Shown: positions 1 to 10,315 of the stretch, one piece after another
Numbering within the stretch: position 1 is the first letter of the stretch
How the letters are laid out: each line of letters opens with the position of its first letter
NCBI GenBank assembly: GCA_021018995.1
Contig: CM037587.1
Span: 17,361,366-17,425,365, forward strand
Direction: 5' to 3'
DNA length: 64,000 nt
Origin: Chloranthus sessilifolius
Lineage: Eukaryota > Streptophyta > Magnoliopsida > Chloranthales > Chloranthaceae
Position numbers and translations under genes: made by a program
Notes under the pieces: generated by a model
What the model saw: only the letters and a program-made list of their open reading frames with translations
Told to the model about the DNA's origin: nothing
The model's database searches: none

Positions 1-30
1 CTGGGTACCTCCAGTGGCTGGAGAAATGAA

Positions 31-290
31 ACCTGGGGAAATCGGATAATCGAATTGGGATTTTGATTAATCGATTTCGGATTTCGATTAATCAATTTGG
101 GATCGATTAATCGATTTTGAGATCTCGATTACTCGAATTGAGAATCGATATGTGTAAGTTGAGACTTTCGATTAATTTTGAGATCGATTAATCGATTTTG
201 GGAATCGATTAATCGATTTTGGAATTCGATTAATCGAATCAGGTTCGATTAATCAAATTTGGAGATCGATTAATCGACTGAGACTATTTT
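31..290. repeat. Degenerate array of palindromic ATCGATTAATCGAT motifs in the LTR
   Basis: About a dozen copies of a unit of roughly 18-24 bp are built round ATCGATTAATCGAT, which is its own reverse complement, separated by short G/T-rich spacers (TTTGGGA). The matching array in the other LTR copy lies at 57335-57730. Single copies carry point changes such as ATCGACTAATCGAT. Confidence 0.85.
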
Positions 291-644
291 AGTTGACTTC
301 TTAGTTTGACTTTGAGATTCAGGGAGGGTCTTGGACCTTCTTTGTTACATCTTTAGTGATGAGTTACATGTGTTATATTATACCATAGGTGGTACGTATG
401 ATCATGAGCACAAAGAGCCGCGTGGGACCTTGATGCTAGGAGTTTCAAAGACTTGAGGTAGGGAACACCTTGAACATGTACTTTAAATTTAAGAGCATGT
501 ATGTAGTGATATAATTATCAAATTGAAGTTATTTTAAATCATGAAAAGCTTTGTGAAAATGGGTGCGTGTGTGGTACCAAGAATGTGATAAAGGCATCTG
601 TGTGATGCAAGTAATTAAGAACAAGTAACCTTATGAGATTGAGA

Positions 645-1013
645 CATCCCCAGGGGATGAGAAAATAATAAAGGTATAAGGTGTGATGCAGTATGTATAC
701 ATCCCAGGGATGTATACATAGGATTGAATAATTACTGTTGAGGCCTAACTGATATAAGATAGCACACTTACACGGTGAATAACTATATGTAAAGCACATG
801 TTATTTTTGTTAGTTGAGGTTTGATAGGATACCCCACCGACGTGGCGGGATACCCACGACTAACGCGGCAGGATATCCGTGACCGGTACGGCGGCGAATC
901 CGTACACCAGTACGGAGGTTTATCCGTAACTGTAAGTACATCCCAGGGATGTTGTGTGATATTTAACCCCGCCGCCTAGTGAGAAATGGGCTTGTGTCGT
1001 ATTCCCAGGGAAT
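645..1013. repeat. Four CCC(A)GGG palindromes in the LTR
   Basis: Palindromes lie at about 645-660 (CATCCCCAGGGGATG), 695-720 (core TACATCCCAGGGATGTA, extended by ATAC on both sides), 928-941 (CATCCCAGGGATG) and 1000-1013 (TTCCCAGGGAA). The same four are kept in the second LTR near 58083, 58135, 58381 and 58446. The spacing is irregular, so this is a set of sites and not a simple tandem repeat. Their role is unknown. Confidence 0.7.
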
Positions 1014-1307
1014 ACATTTTTTTTTTCAACTGTCTAATCAGATGACGATGAAGGGTATCTCATCGGGGCTCGATGCTATATTGCTCCTGGATTACTTAAG
1101 TTGAAGATTTAAGTTTTGCTTTAGGCTTGTTCAGTGTCATTCATGATAAATCAACAGTAAAGTAAGACATGTAAAGTACTAGTAAAATTAAATGCAAATT
1201 TTCAGCTTAGAAACTGTTTTTCTAGCAAATGCATAGAAACATCATGCTTAGAATATCATGGAATATATGTGTCTTAATTTATATGTTCATTGTGTTTGTT
1301 CCCTATT

Positions 1308-1451
1308 GAGCTAGGATGTAGCTCACCCTTTAGACTATACGTCGCAGGTCCATTGATAGCACCTGTAGAGGCTTCGGGAGACGTAGATCCGAGTGATTCG
1401 GATTACGTACCTGGAGACGAGTTGGAGCCTCCACCCGAGGACTTCTTCTAG
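1308..1451 (+). other. Conserved LTR block: hairpin plus acidic coding-like tail
   Basis: 1308-1325 contains GAGCTA-GGATG-TAGCTC, a perfect 6-bp stem with a 5-nt loop. It is followed by ACCCTTTAGACTATACGTC. The block recurs, inverted, in the gag-only LTRs (39530, 45356, 51293) and in the solo LTR (26703). Just downstream an open frame ends at 1451 with the acidic tail SDSDYVPGDELEPPPEDFF then stop. The solo LTR has a similar tail in the same relative place. In the other gypsy LTR (58805-58893) one extra T breaks this frame. Confidence 0.6.
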
Positions 1452-1818
1452 GTGACTCTACTGTGTACTTTGACAGAGAGAGTAGTTTTGAGAGCAGATT
1501 TGTACGGCTTGGTATGTCAAGCCTTTATTGTGATAAACATGTAATTAAATTGGATATTCTTTTGGCGAACCATCTAGGGTGATCTGTTTATCACCGATGG
1601 TTCGGGTCGGTTCTCTGTTCATGCAGTGGCATGAAAGTAGAACTGTCTTTTGCGTATGCCAGTTGGGCATATTATCGTTTTCTGTTTTAATGACATTATT
1701 TGCTTCATTTATTTAATTGTGCTTGTTATACCAATGTTCCGTGCTAAGTTTTAGGGCACGGTCTGGAGGATCGTGCTGATGGCACGGGTTTCGGGGTGCC
1801 AAAATTTGGGCTGTCACA

Positions 1819-3337
1819 GAGGCCCTTGAACTTGGGCCGGCATGGGCTTGAGATTGGGTATTGAGCCTTTGAGGCCCACTCGGATGGCTCCACGCATGGT
1901 GTTGGGTGGAGTGGATTATGGGTGGTTGATTGAGATTGACATTTTAGATGAAGGAGGTGTGGAGATTTTGGAGGGTTTGTTGGGGGTCGGGTATTTGGGG
2001 TGGATGAGGAAGGCTTTGGGAGGCCTTCCATGCCGTGTATGCCCTCATCATCTCCTCCATCACCATAGGATCGGTCATGGGGGCGGATATGGATGGCCCT
2101 TCTAATAAAGGGAGTTTATGGGGCAAATTTGGCATGACTTGAGTGGATGTGTGGGGAAAATTAGGCATGACCTGGGAGGATTGGGGAAAATTGGGTATGG
2201 TTTAGGTAGATGTGTGGGAAAAATTGGGCATGACTTGGGTGGATTGGGGAAAATTGGGTGTGGTTTGGATAGATGTGTGGGAAAATTTGGGCATGACCTA
2301 GGTGAATTGGGGAAAATTTGGCATGACTTGGGCGGATTGGAGAAAATTGGCATGACTTGTTTGAGTAGATGTGTGGGGAAATTTGGGCATGACCTGGGTG
2401 GATTGGGGAAAATTTGGCATGACTTGGTTGGATTGGGGAAAATTGGGTGTGGTTTGGATAGATGTGTGGGAAAAATTGGGCATGACCTAGGTGAATTGGG
2501 GAAAATTTGGCATGACTTGGGCGGATTGGAGAAAATTGGCATGACTTGTTTGAGTAGATGTGTGGGGAAAATTGGGCATGACCTGGGTGGATTGGGAAAT
2601 ATTGGGCATGACCTGGGTGGATTGGGGAAAATTTGGCATGACTTAAGCGGATTGGGAAAATTTGGGTGTGTGCTAGGAAAATGGGAAAGTAGGTGTGTTT
2701 TGAGTGGAAGAGAAAATGGGTGTATTTTGGATAGGTGGAAAAATGGGGTGGATTTTGAGTTGACATGGGGCAAATGGGGTGAATTTTTGGTTTGAGGTAG
2801 AGGGAAAGATGGGTGCATCAAAGGGTCTGGTGATATTGAAATGGGATTGGGTGGGGGAATCAGAAATGTGGATTTCCTCCATATGGGAATGTGATGGGGA
2901 AGGTGGTGGGGATGAATCGGGATCGGCATAGGCCAGATCTACCGCCCACGACATGGTTTGGTGGCAGGTCGGGTATGAATTCCTTGGGTGAGGCCCGAAT
3001 ATTTTCTTTCTCCTTCCCCTACGGGATGATGGAGGGTAGGGCAATGTCGTTGTCACAACACCAGAAGATCTCTCCTTCTCTTTGATTCTTACAGATGCTT
3101 GTTTGGGGCCTTAGAACTCCCTTTTCCAGTGGCTTTCACACTCCCAATGCCTCCCACGGTGGGATCCTAATATGCTTCCGAAGAATCAAAGGAAACCCTT
3201 TGATCTATGTGAAGGCACGAAAATCCATGCAACAACTTGATCCCTCGGAAGAGTTGATAAGAGGGTGACCTCTCCCAACCGGCGAGGGCGTTTTGGCTGT
3301 CAAACGTGTGAGATTTATCGGGAATATTAAAACCACT
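1819..3337 (+). mobile_element. Non-coding 3' interior of a putative Tat/Ogre-like LTR element
   Basis: This stretch lies between the gypsy LTR and a polypurine tract followed by a long LTR. No retroviral domain is visible in any frame. It holds the minisatellite at 2118-2680 and G-rich flanks. Long open frames on both strands here are a by-product of a repeat whose period is a multiple of three with few stops. Tandem repeats between pol and the polypurine tract are known in Tat/Ogre elements; assigning this element to that group is an inference. Confidence 0.45.
2118..2680. repeat. Minisatellite: 30-bp unit in a 189-bp higher-order repeat
   Basis: The basic unit is about 30 bp, GGATTGGGGAAAATTGGGCA plus TGACCTGGGT, with variants such as ...GTGTGGTTTGGATAGATGTG. 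A larger period of 189 bp is visible: GGTTTGGATA recurs at 2262 and 2451, and the variant with TTTGAGTAGATGTGTGGGG at about 2358 and 2547. The array lies about 660 bp before the polypurine tract. Confidence 0.9.
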
Positions 3338-3360
3338 AAGCGGGGGGGTCAGGGGGACAG
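3338..3360 (+). other. Polypurine tract before the LTR
   Basis: The run AGCGGGGGGGTCAGGGGGAC, followed by AG, directly precedes TGTTGAAAGC, the proposed first bases of the LTR. A G-rich purine tract abutting a TG is the expected plus-strand priming site of an LTR retrotransposon. Confidence 0.6.
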
Positions 3361-3409
3361 TGTTGAAAGCACCCCAAATTCTGGAAAAAATCGTATATCA
3401 GCTTATGTG

Positions 3410-3565
3410 CAGTACGCATGAAGAAATATCTAATTTTTTACTCTATGCGTACATACTATATACGCATGAACAAATTTTGTTCTTTTTTAACTATGCATAC
3501 ATAGTCCGTACCTATAAACAAAATTTTTTTTTTTTTTGCTATATATACACACTATGTACGCATAA
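3410..3565. repeat. Alternating TATGCGTACATA-type palindromic motifs, left side of LTR
   Basis: Motifs such as CTATGCGTACATACTATATA, CTATGCATACATAG and TACACACTATGTACGCATA are spaced 40-60 bp apart by T-rich runs. Related motifs recur near the right end of the same LTR at 7255-7440. Confidence 0.6.
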
Positions 3566-4259
3566 ACTGATATACACAGAACTTTCAGCCAGCAGATCCG
3601 AATTGGACTTTGGTTGGGTATCTTGGAAGCAATGCTTTCGAGGACTCTTTCCCTTTGTTTTTATCAAGTCTCTCCTTACTGCACCTAGGGATATAAGGTC
3701 GGTGCGATTCCACTAACGTGCTCCCAATGGCTTTAAGGCTAAGTAATAAGCTCGGTCACCCACTATTGGCGGATTCTGAGTTTGTGCTTGCTTTATTGAT
3801 TGGTGGTAAAAGTGATTTAAAAACCAAAGAAAGAGTAAAATAGGGGATGGAATCAGCACAACTAAGAAATCCTAGACCTGCAAGATACATGGTCCATTGT
3901 AGCAAGTTTTGATAAGTAAGAGTTTGTCCCACAGGAAAAGGTGATCTACAGCTCCAAAGGAGCCATCTCTAGTAGTCCCTCCAGATCTGACTACAAATCT
4001 GGCAGTCCTAAAAAGGAGGGGAGTTTAATGTCACTTATTCTAGGTATTCTAAGGTAACCTAATGTCTACACTACAGAAAGGGGTGAGAGGATGGATGGAG
4101 TGTGGAAAACAAATATAAAAGGGTGAGAAGTATGATATTGAGCCTAGATCAGAGGAGTTTTGTAACTCAGATTCAGATCTAATGTTATAGAAGTCCTGTC
4201 CAATGGCTACATTATCACCACTGAGGAGAATGGATTCAACCCATCACTTCTGCCATGAT

Positions 4260-5060
4260 TCAATCCCTTAAGGTTATAACCTGTCCACTCAAATGGTCAC
4301 AGACTATCCCATAGGGGAACCACAATCCAGGGATGGGTCAAAACAAAATAAGTTAATTATTGTAGGCACTATTTCATCCAGGCTATCAGCTCAAGAATCC
4401 ATAGGGAACCTCAACCTCTAAAGCTCTATGTGTAGGGCTAAGGCTGTATAGGACCATGATAGCCCAGACACATAGAACCAACAAGAGATTGACTTCGATC
4501 TAGTTGTCCATTGCTTGAGTGAGACTGCAATGGTCCAGTCACAAGCCTACAATCTCTATAACCAGATCAGATCTAACATCTGATAGCGAATCTATACAAA
4601 TATAGGGGAGTCTGCCTCTGTACAATCCCCCACCAGGCTTCTACAAGCTCAGGTGTAAAGAAGAAGGATCCATCTTGGATCGGTGGATTAGAATCACCCT
4701 AAGGCTATAAACTGTCCACTTGAATGGTCACAGACTATCCCAGAGGCTATCCTCCTCACGGCGCCCAAGACAAAACAAGAATATCGCTGCCACCACCATG
4801 GTCATCAGGCTACTAGCTCAAGCTCCCATGGGGATTTCAGATCTAGTGGGTCCTGTGGTTGGGCTAAGGCTGTATAGGACCATGATAGCCCAGACACACA
4901 GGTCACTTGGATCCGAATGGCCCTTAGAATCAGTCCTCCATTGCTTTAAAATACAGCCAAAGCAATGGCGGATCACAAGGCAACAGCCTTGCACAGAGCA
5001 TCTCACATTCAAATACAAATCCCACAAAGTACAGATCCTATTACAGAACTTCCATTGATC
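4260..5060. repeat. Degenerate direct duplication of about 430 bp inside the LTR
   Basis: Matching landmarks: TGGTCACAGACTATCCCA at about 4294 and 4724, and GGGCTAAGGCTGTATAGGAC at about 4436 and 4861, each offset by about 425-430 bp. The copies have diverged by substitutions and small indels. Confidence 0.75.
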
Positions 5061-5459
5061 TAGTTCAAAAATCATACAAAGACATAGCCAGCAAGTGCTG
5101 GACTATGGAGAGAAGGAAAAAGAAAAAGAAAACTACTTACGACTACAAAAGAAAAGAAAAATTATCTCAGATCAAGTCTCCAAGAAATGAGATGTGTTTC
5201 CAGCTATTCCAAGATGTAGCTCTCCTAAACCTAAGCTAAGTATGGGTTTATATAGCAGTAGTGTGGCGGCGCATTAGGGTTAGGAAACCCTAATTTTAAT
5301 GATGCCACATGGCCTAATGGTGATCCTTGGATGCCTCGGGGTGCATGCACGGAGATTTAAGCATGGGAGTGCGTGCCCTAATCGCTGGAAATTCCCAGAA
5401 GGTCCTCTACTGAAGAGATGGAAGTTGAAGTTCAGAGCTTCGCTAGGTAGCCATTGTCT

Positions 5460-6010
5460 CCCAGACTTGTCGCGTGGTAGCTCTTGCTCTTCGCGAGGAT
5501 GGTTTGACATTGAAGCTTCATCCGTCGTGAGGTTGGCTTGGTTTGCTCTTCAGGCAGTCACGAGGTTGAGTAGACATCAAAGCCTCAGATGTCGCGGGGT
5601 TGGAGCTCAAGCAGTCGCGAGATAGCTGTGTGATTGCTGGGTTGATCTTCACGAGGACAGATTTGAATAGCGCGAGAACTTCGCGAGCACTTCTCTTCAC
5701 TGGACCTCGCGAGGCTTTACTGAGTTCTGATCTGCGCGAGGCTCCATGTCTTAATTGATCTTCGCGAGGATGGCTTTGCCTTCGCAAGGATGCTTTCTTC
5801 TTGAATGGTGCGAGAACTCCGTGAGGAGTTCTTTTCTGATAATTGTATTCCGCGGGGACTGCGCGACAGCTGCGTGAGTTTGTGCTTCTGAAGCTCTTCA
5901 GTCAATCATCTGCGCGAGAAGTTGTTGTAGAGTCTTGGGATGCTCAGTTGAACTGCACGAGCCATATTTCTCTTGAATCCTCTAAAGCTTGGGTCAGCTG
6001 CGCGAGGCTC
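5460..6010. repeat. Irregular cluster of TCGCGAG/CGCGAGG motifs
   Basis: The heptamer TCGCGAG or CGCGAGG, or a C-to-T decayed form such as CACGAGG, appears roughly every 25-50 bp. The core TCGCGA is self-complementary. The block is much richer in CpG than its surroundings. No protein-coding frame accounts for it. Confidence 0.65.
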
Positions 6011-7249
6011 ATTTCAGGTTTGGATTCAAAGTTCATCCTTCTGAGGGACTTCTGGTGCTAAAACCGGCTCCTTAGCAGGATTCCTGACCTTATTTCACTG
6101 CTGGTTATTACCTACATAAAACACTTTACAAGAACTTATTAGGTGGCTAAGGGTCTAATCAAAGGTTAAGTTAAGGGGTGAAAAGTGGTACTTTTCAGGT
6201 CTTAACACCCACCCGATATACCTTCGGCACAAATGCCTTCTCAGATAATGGATGGGGCGGTTCCTTTTGAGATTATCACCGCTAGAGCTGCCGCTCTACC
6301 TGGAACCGAGAAGGGTATATTGCTACCTAAAATTCCCCCCTTTTAAAATCTACCTCTGCAAAAATTTAATGAAGTCCCTTAGTTCACTTTTAAGGTTCAA
6401 TTTTAAATTCAATTTTAAAGGGAGTTTGCTTAAGTTCAAAATCAGGTGGTGAGAAACCTGTGCTGCCTATACTGGCCGATGTCCACTGTTGGTATATGTT
6501 CAAAGAATAAGAAAATTGTGGGACCAGTCCAGTGACTAGGTGAGAAACGTAAAATGCATCAAGTAGGTCCGGGCCGCTAATCGGCTACGGTAATAAATGA
6601 CAGAATCGTAGGGGTAAGTATAAAAGTGCCCACCAATCGGCTAAGGCGTGTAAATGATAAAATCGTAGGCGTAAGTATAAACAATACAAAATTGTAGGGG
6701 CAAGTGAGCAAATGGAACAAAAAGTAACTAAACGAGAAAACACATGCAAAAAAAATGGAGGCCAAAACTTCAAGGAATAGAGGGGAGAATCAGAACTTTC
6801 GACCCTTGTAGCACCGCTGTGGACCTTCGCGTTGATGCGCTGCCGGTGAGCTACCGATAGCAAATGGGTTGAGGAATGGGTATGAACCTCCAAGTCTAGG
6901 GAGCTAGAAGAGAGGAGAGGTAGGCTAAGGGCTAGTTCTAGCTAAATCTCAAGGATTGGTGATGGAAGATGGGATCTAAAAGGTAAACTACAGTGTTGGA
7001 ATTTGTATGGAGGATTAGTGTTTGAAAATGGAGAGGGAGGTCTCTAGGTTTTTAGGTTTTTGAGAGCTTGGAGATGGGTGAGCTTAGGTTTAATGGTAGA
7101 TGATAGGGTGGGGCTCTAAATGGCAAAAGGGTGAAACTAAAGGCTAGGAAGGGTGCAACAGTCCTACTGAAATCAACCCCAGACTTTGGGGTGGTCAAAT
7201 AGTCAAACCCCAAAATTAATTTTGGGCCATTTAAAATGAAAAGTAAAAT

Positions 7250-7445
7250 TTTAAGCTATGCGTACATACTATGTATGCATAGCTTAGGAATAGTGTTTTC
7301 ATAAAAATGGGAAGTTCATAGCCCGAGAAGAAGGGTCACCTGAAGCCAAAAAACCAAAATTGGCTATGTGTACTTAGTATGTACACATGGCCATTTTTTG
7401 TAAAAACTTGCTCATGCGTATATAGTCTGTACGCATAAGTAATTT
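7250..7445. repeat. Palindromic TATGCGTACATA-type motifs, right side of LTR
   Basis: GCTATGCGTACATACTATGT running into ATGCATAGC (7256-7284), GGCTATGTGTACTTAGTATG with its complement GTACACATGGCC (7363-7393), and CATGCGTATATAGTCTGTAC with GCATAAG (7412-7438) are three imperfect inverted repeats. They resemble those at the left side of the same LTR. Confidence 0.6.
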
Positions 7446-7790
7446 CTTGCGATTTTGCATATTTTTCAAAACGCCATAACTTTTGATATACAACTTGGAT
7501 TGAGCCGATTCTTGGCTCGCTGGAAAACTAGGAACCTCTAATTTTTAATGTTATAGGTCTCAGCTCCAGCAGATGTCTGTATCATCCACTACTCAGGAGG
7601 GTTCAAATCGAGCCTGAGAAGGATTCTAATAGGTGTGGGAAGGCTATGGTTGATTCCTAAGGGTTTGGGATGATTCCTAAGGGTTTTGAGATGATTCCTA
7701 AGGGTTTGAGAAATGCTTTCGAAAGTTCTGGAGTACGCCTTTCTAGAAGTACATGTTGATCGTGCCTTAGGCCAAATTTGGGTGTCTACA

Positions 7791-9211
7791 ATCGAGACGA
7801 GAGACTAGATGGTGTTTCATCATCTCCCCTCAAGTTCCTTCTTCTTGGAATAATTGAGACCCCATTTTAAATTTACAAGTTCTTTTACCCTTTCCTCTGC
7901 TATTTGGAGTGGTGCTCTCCCTTTTTCTCATTATGCCATCAAACACTGCTCTCAAAGATTCATTTGAACCTCGGAAGGTCATGCCATATTACTTGTCAAC
8001 TCTAACAATTTTCTCAATGAAATTCAGATTGATTTGTTCATATCCTTTGGTATGGTCTCCCTTAATAATTGAGACCCCAATAATTGATACATTACATTTC
8101 CTCATCCCTCCATTACGTAATAAAGAGAATTGAAAATTACAATTTTCATTTAGAACATCAAAATTCCTAAGATCAACAAATGTAGGCTCAAATAATATCT
8201 GCGGTCCAAAGATCAGGGAGGATATCACCTCTACGAGCGTGTAGCCATACAGGTGAAGTCAATAACTTATGTCAAAAATCAAAATCATAAAATCAATAAC
8301 TCTTAATTCTTGAAGTTAATTACTTAAAATTTAACATAGAGTTAATAGTTATTACATCTAGGATGTTTGGCATGAGTTTTATTTCGATTTCACACAAAAT
8401 GAAAATTTTGCTTGGGCCTTAGGCATAATTTTTAGTATTATCACACAGATGGGTACATCGTCATCCTTAGTTTCTTCTGTTGTGTTCCTATTTGTTTTCA
8501 TAAATTTAGTGGCGTTTGGGATCACAATTGAGATTATAATTTGTCATTCCTTTTAGACTTTGACAACATTTAAGTTAGAAATTGGACTTTTTAATTTGTA
8601 AAAAAGTTCGATATGTGGTGAACGTCTTCATTCTGCTTTGTTTAGTTGGAAATAAAGTAATAAACATACTTTGCGGCGTAGATGTTTATGTATGCTTTTA
8701 TGGAAATATAGTATGTGCTTTGGATCTTCATTTGTTAATACATTAGTAGGCCAAGGAATGCTTAATTGGTTGGGTATTTTGCCTAAGTAAATTGTGTCTA
8801 AATCGAAAAGTTGTATCCACGTAGTTACATATATTTTTATAATTTATTTTCAATTCCATTTGTTGAAGTACTAAATTAAGAGTGAATTTATTTCTTTTTT
8901 TAATTTCTTGGTTTACTTTATTTCCATGGCCCATTTTCTTTTCTTCATTTTATTGCATTTCTATTTAGTAAATCACCTATGCCAAAGGTAACTATGCTCT
9001 AATTTTCTTGTGAAAGTAGTCATTATTAAAAAGAAAAGAAGGTTTGTACTGATGTGCATCTGTTTTGAGTGGTAGAATCTATATTTGCTTTCTTTATAAT
9101 TATTTCCTTTTTAAATCTCTAAAATGTTTTATACTACTTTATTTATCTGATGCAAACAAAAATAATGTATTCTCTCTTCCCTTATACTAACATAATTCCT
9201 CTTAAATGCAG
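7791..9211. other. Old host DNA or intron, mostly without recognisable content
   Basis: This AT-rich stretch lies between the long LTR and the first recognised CDC27 exon and is probably intron sequence of that gene. On the minus strand 7989-8228 (open further upstream to about 8250) reads as a protein-like segment including ILFEPTFVDLRNFDVLN. I do not recognise it, and no splice sites or partner exons support it. The expected preceding CDC27 exon was looked for on plus and not seen. Confidence 0.4.
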
Positions 9212-9910
9212 TTAAATTTGCAAATATTAGAGAGCTGCTATTTGCAAAATAATCAATCTTACTGTGCATACAATATTTTGAAACGTAACTACTGTCCGTT
9301 TTCTCCCTAATTGGATTGGCTGTCATTGCTTATCTTTTTGTCATATAATATAAATTGGTTTTGAATATTTGTGATTTCTTCAAAATGATGCCCATATTTT
9401 TCGTAGAGAGAAAAGATTTTCTTCTGTAACATCTCATTCTCGTTTGGTATTTAAATATGAAGGAACACAAATGGCTCAATCATGTTACTTGCTCGCAATA
9501 GCATGCTTTCAGATGGATCTTCTTCATGAAGCTGAAGTAGCATTGTGCCCGGCTAACAAGCCTAATGCAGAGGTAGCAGATAGTCAATTATCTTCTAATG
9601 CAATTTTCTTTTACATTTTTTTTTTATTGAAACAATTCATTTATAAGCTAGAGGGCAACTATGTAAGGGTTTAAGTACAAAATGTAGTTTAAGGTGGAGT
9701 ATCCGTTAACTAGACAGTGGGAAAAAATGACCATGAGATCCATGTTCAGTTGTACTTTGGCTGAAACTTCAGTATGTTAAGTGTTAGCTGATCTCTTTCC
9801 GTTTAACATGCTTCTGATACTAAGGGCTTCCTCATTATTTTTGTTTTTCTTTTTTCAATGCAGGTTCCAAATGGTGCAGCTGGGCATTATCTTCTTGAGC
9901 TTATTTACAT
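9212..9910 (+). pseudogene. CDC27: CDC27/APC3 (HOBBIT-type) fragment, three exons
   Basis: CDC27 is a TPR-repeat scaffold subunit of the anaphase-promoting complex ubiquitin ligase. Three consecutive exons of its N-terminal part are readable: 9212-9284 (LNLQILESCYLQNNQSYCAY...), 9463-9572 (MAQSCYLLAIACFQMDLLHE..., AEVALCP) and 9864-9910 (VPNGAAGHYLLELIY). Acceptors are AG at 9210-9211, 9461-9462 and 9862-9863; donors are GT at 9285, 9573 and 9911. The spliced frame stays open. The last exonic base before two donors is C or T instead of the usual G, which may weaken splicing. The start exon and all later exons are missing; the next intron is occupied by the CACTA element. It may be a fragment, or part of a gene split by insertions. 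Family call is strong, functional state unknown. Confidence 0.8.
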
Positions 9911-10096
9911 GTTGCTATATCTTCATAATCTTCTTCTTAATAGTCATGGATATTGTACTCCCAAGCTTGATACTAGAGTCTATTTAGTATAGAGTTTGAG
10001 TTACCTCTGTATCATCCTAAATCCGTTAGATCTTTTTTTACATGTTTAAAGCAAACGTGTCTTTTTTAGTAAATAAAGAATGCCTATGTGAGACTC
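9911..10096 (+). other. Intron-like remnant between CDC27 exon and CACTA
   Basis: AT-rich sequence follows the donor-like GTTGCT at 9911 and runs to the CACTA target duplication. No coding signal is seen. If the CDC27 gene is real and split, this is the 5' part of the intron the transposon entered. Confidence 0.45.
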
Positions 10097-10099
10097 TAA
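10097..10099. repeat. Left 3-bp target site duplication (TAA) of the CACTA element
   Basis: TAA directly precedes CACTATGTG. The same TAA follows the opposite end at 34903-34905. Three-bp duplications are the rule for CACTA transposons. Confidence 0.85.
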
Positions 10100-10124
10100 C
10101 ACTATGTGAAAAAGCAAAAAAAAT
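10100..10124 (+). repeat. Left terminal inverted repeat of the CACTA element
   Basis: It begins CACTATGTGAAAAAGC and continues with an A-run. It pairs with the right terminus at 34878-34902 at about 20 of 25 positions. Confidence 0.85.
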
Positions 10125-10315
10125 TACTGCCTTAAACAGTATTTTTTCAAAAAATCACTGTCTTTGACAGTAGTTTTTTTTTCAAAAAACCACTACCCTA
10201 AACAGTTGTAGAAAAATGAGTGATTTTTTTTTACCACTATACAAGACAGTGGTTTATGAACTTCAACAACGACTGCTCTTAACAGTCATAGAAAAAACCA
10301 CTGCCTTTGCAAGTG
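10125..10315. promoter_or_regulatory. Left subterminal repeats (probable transposase-binding region)
   Basis: Six short inverted motifs lie in 190 bp: ACTGCCTTAAACAGT, ACTGTCTTTGACAGT, CACTACCCTAAACAGTTG, CACTATACAAGACAGTGG, GACTGCTCTTAACAGTC and CACTGCCTTTGCAAGTG. Each can form a small hairpin. In En/Spm elements arrays of this kind bind the TNPA-type protein; that role here is an inference. Confidence 0.75.

Larger units (their letters stand above)
1..1818 (+). mobile_element. Ty3/gypsy LTR, 3' part (left edge cut)
   Basis: The sequence is collinear over its whole length with 57481-59220, the LTR of the gypsy element at the right side of the window. It starts inside that LTR and ends with CTGTCACA at 1811-1818, the usual CA end of a chromovirus LTR. 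No primer binding site follows, so this is a 3' LTR or a solo LTR in plus orientation, not a 5' LTR. It is non-coding apart from the short acidic tail described separately. The two LTR copies differ by many substitutions and small indels, so they do not belong to one recent insertion. Element identity is seen directly; orientation follows from comparison with the complete copy. Confidence 0.9.
3361..7790 (+). mobile_element. Long (4.4-kb) 3' LTR, putative Tat/Ogre-like element
   Basis: The ends are TGTTGAAAGCACCCCAAATT at 3361 and CCAAATTTGGGTGTCTACA ending at 7790. They form an imperfect inverted repeat, as expected for LTR termini, and the left end follows a polypurine tract. No conserved coding sequence was found inside. 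The LTR contains an old internal duplication (4260-5060), a CGCGAG-rich block (5460-6010) and palindromic TATGCGTACATA-type motifs near both ends. Only this one LTR is visible, so the boundaries rest on the terminal symmetry. An alternative is a large LTR of a non-autonomous LARD element. Confidence 0.6.

Noticed and set aside
31..290. CRISPR-like spacing of palindromic repeats in the gypsy LTR
   Set aside because: The context is a plant LTR retrotransposon, spacers are short and degenerate, and the same array sits in a second LTR copy.
2102..2929. Long open frames on both strands (225-275 codons) over the minisatellite
   Set aside because: They result from a 30-bp repeat without stops. Both strands are open over the same place, and there is no conserved domain or start context.
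5299..5905. Overlapping open frames in the CGCGAG-rich block
   Set aside because: They are open on both strands because of CpG-rich motif repetition. They lie in the proposed LTR and have no domain.
7989..8228. Protein-like minus-strand segment beside the CDC27 exons
   Set aside because: The composition looks coding, but I recognise no family, see no splice sites, and it opposes the CDC27 strand. It is noted only within the flank entry.
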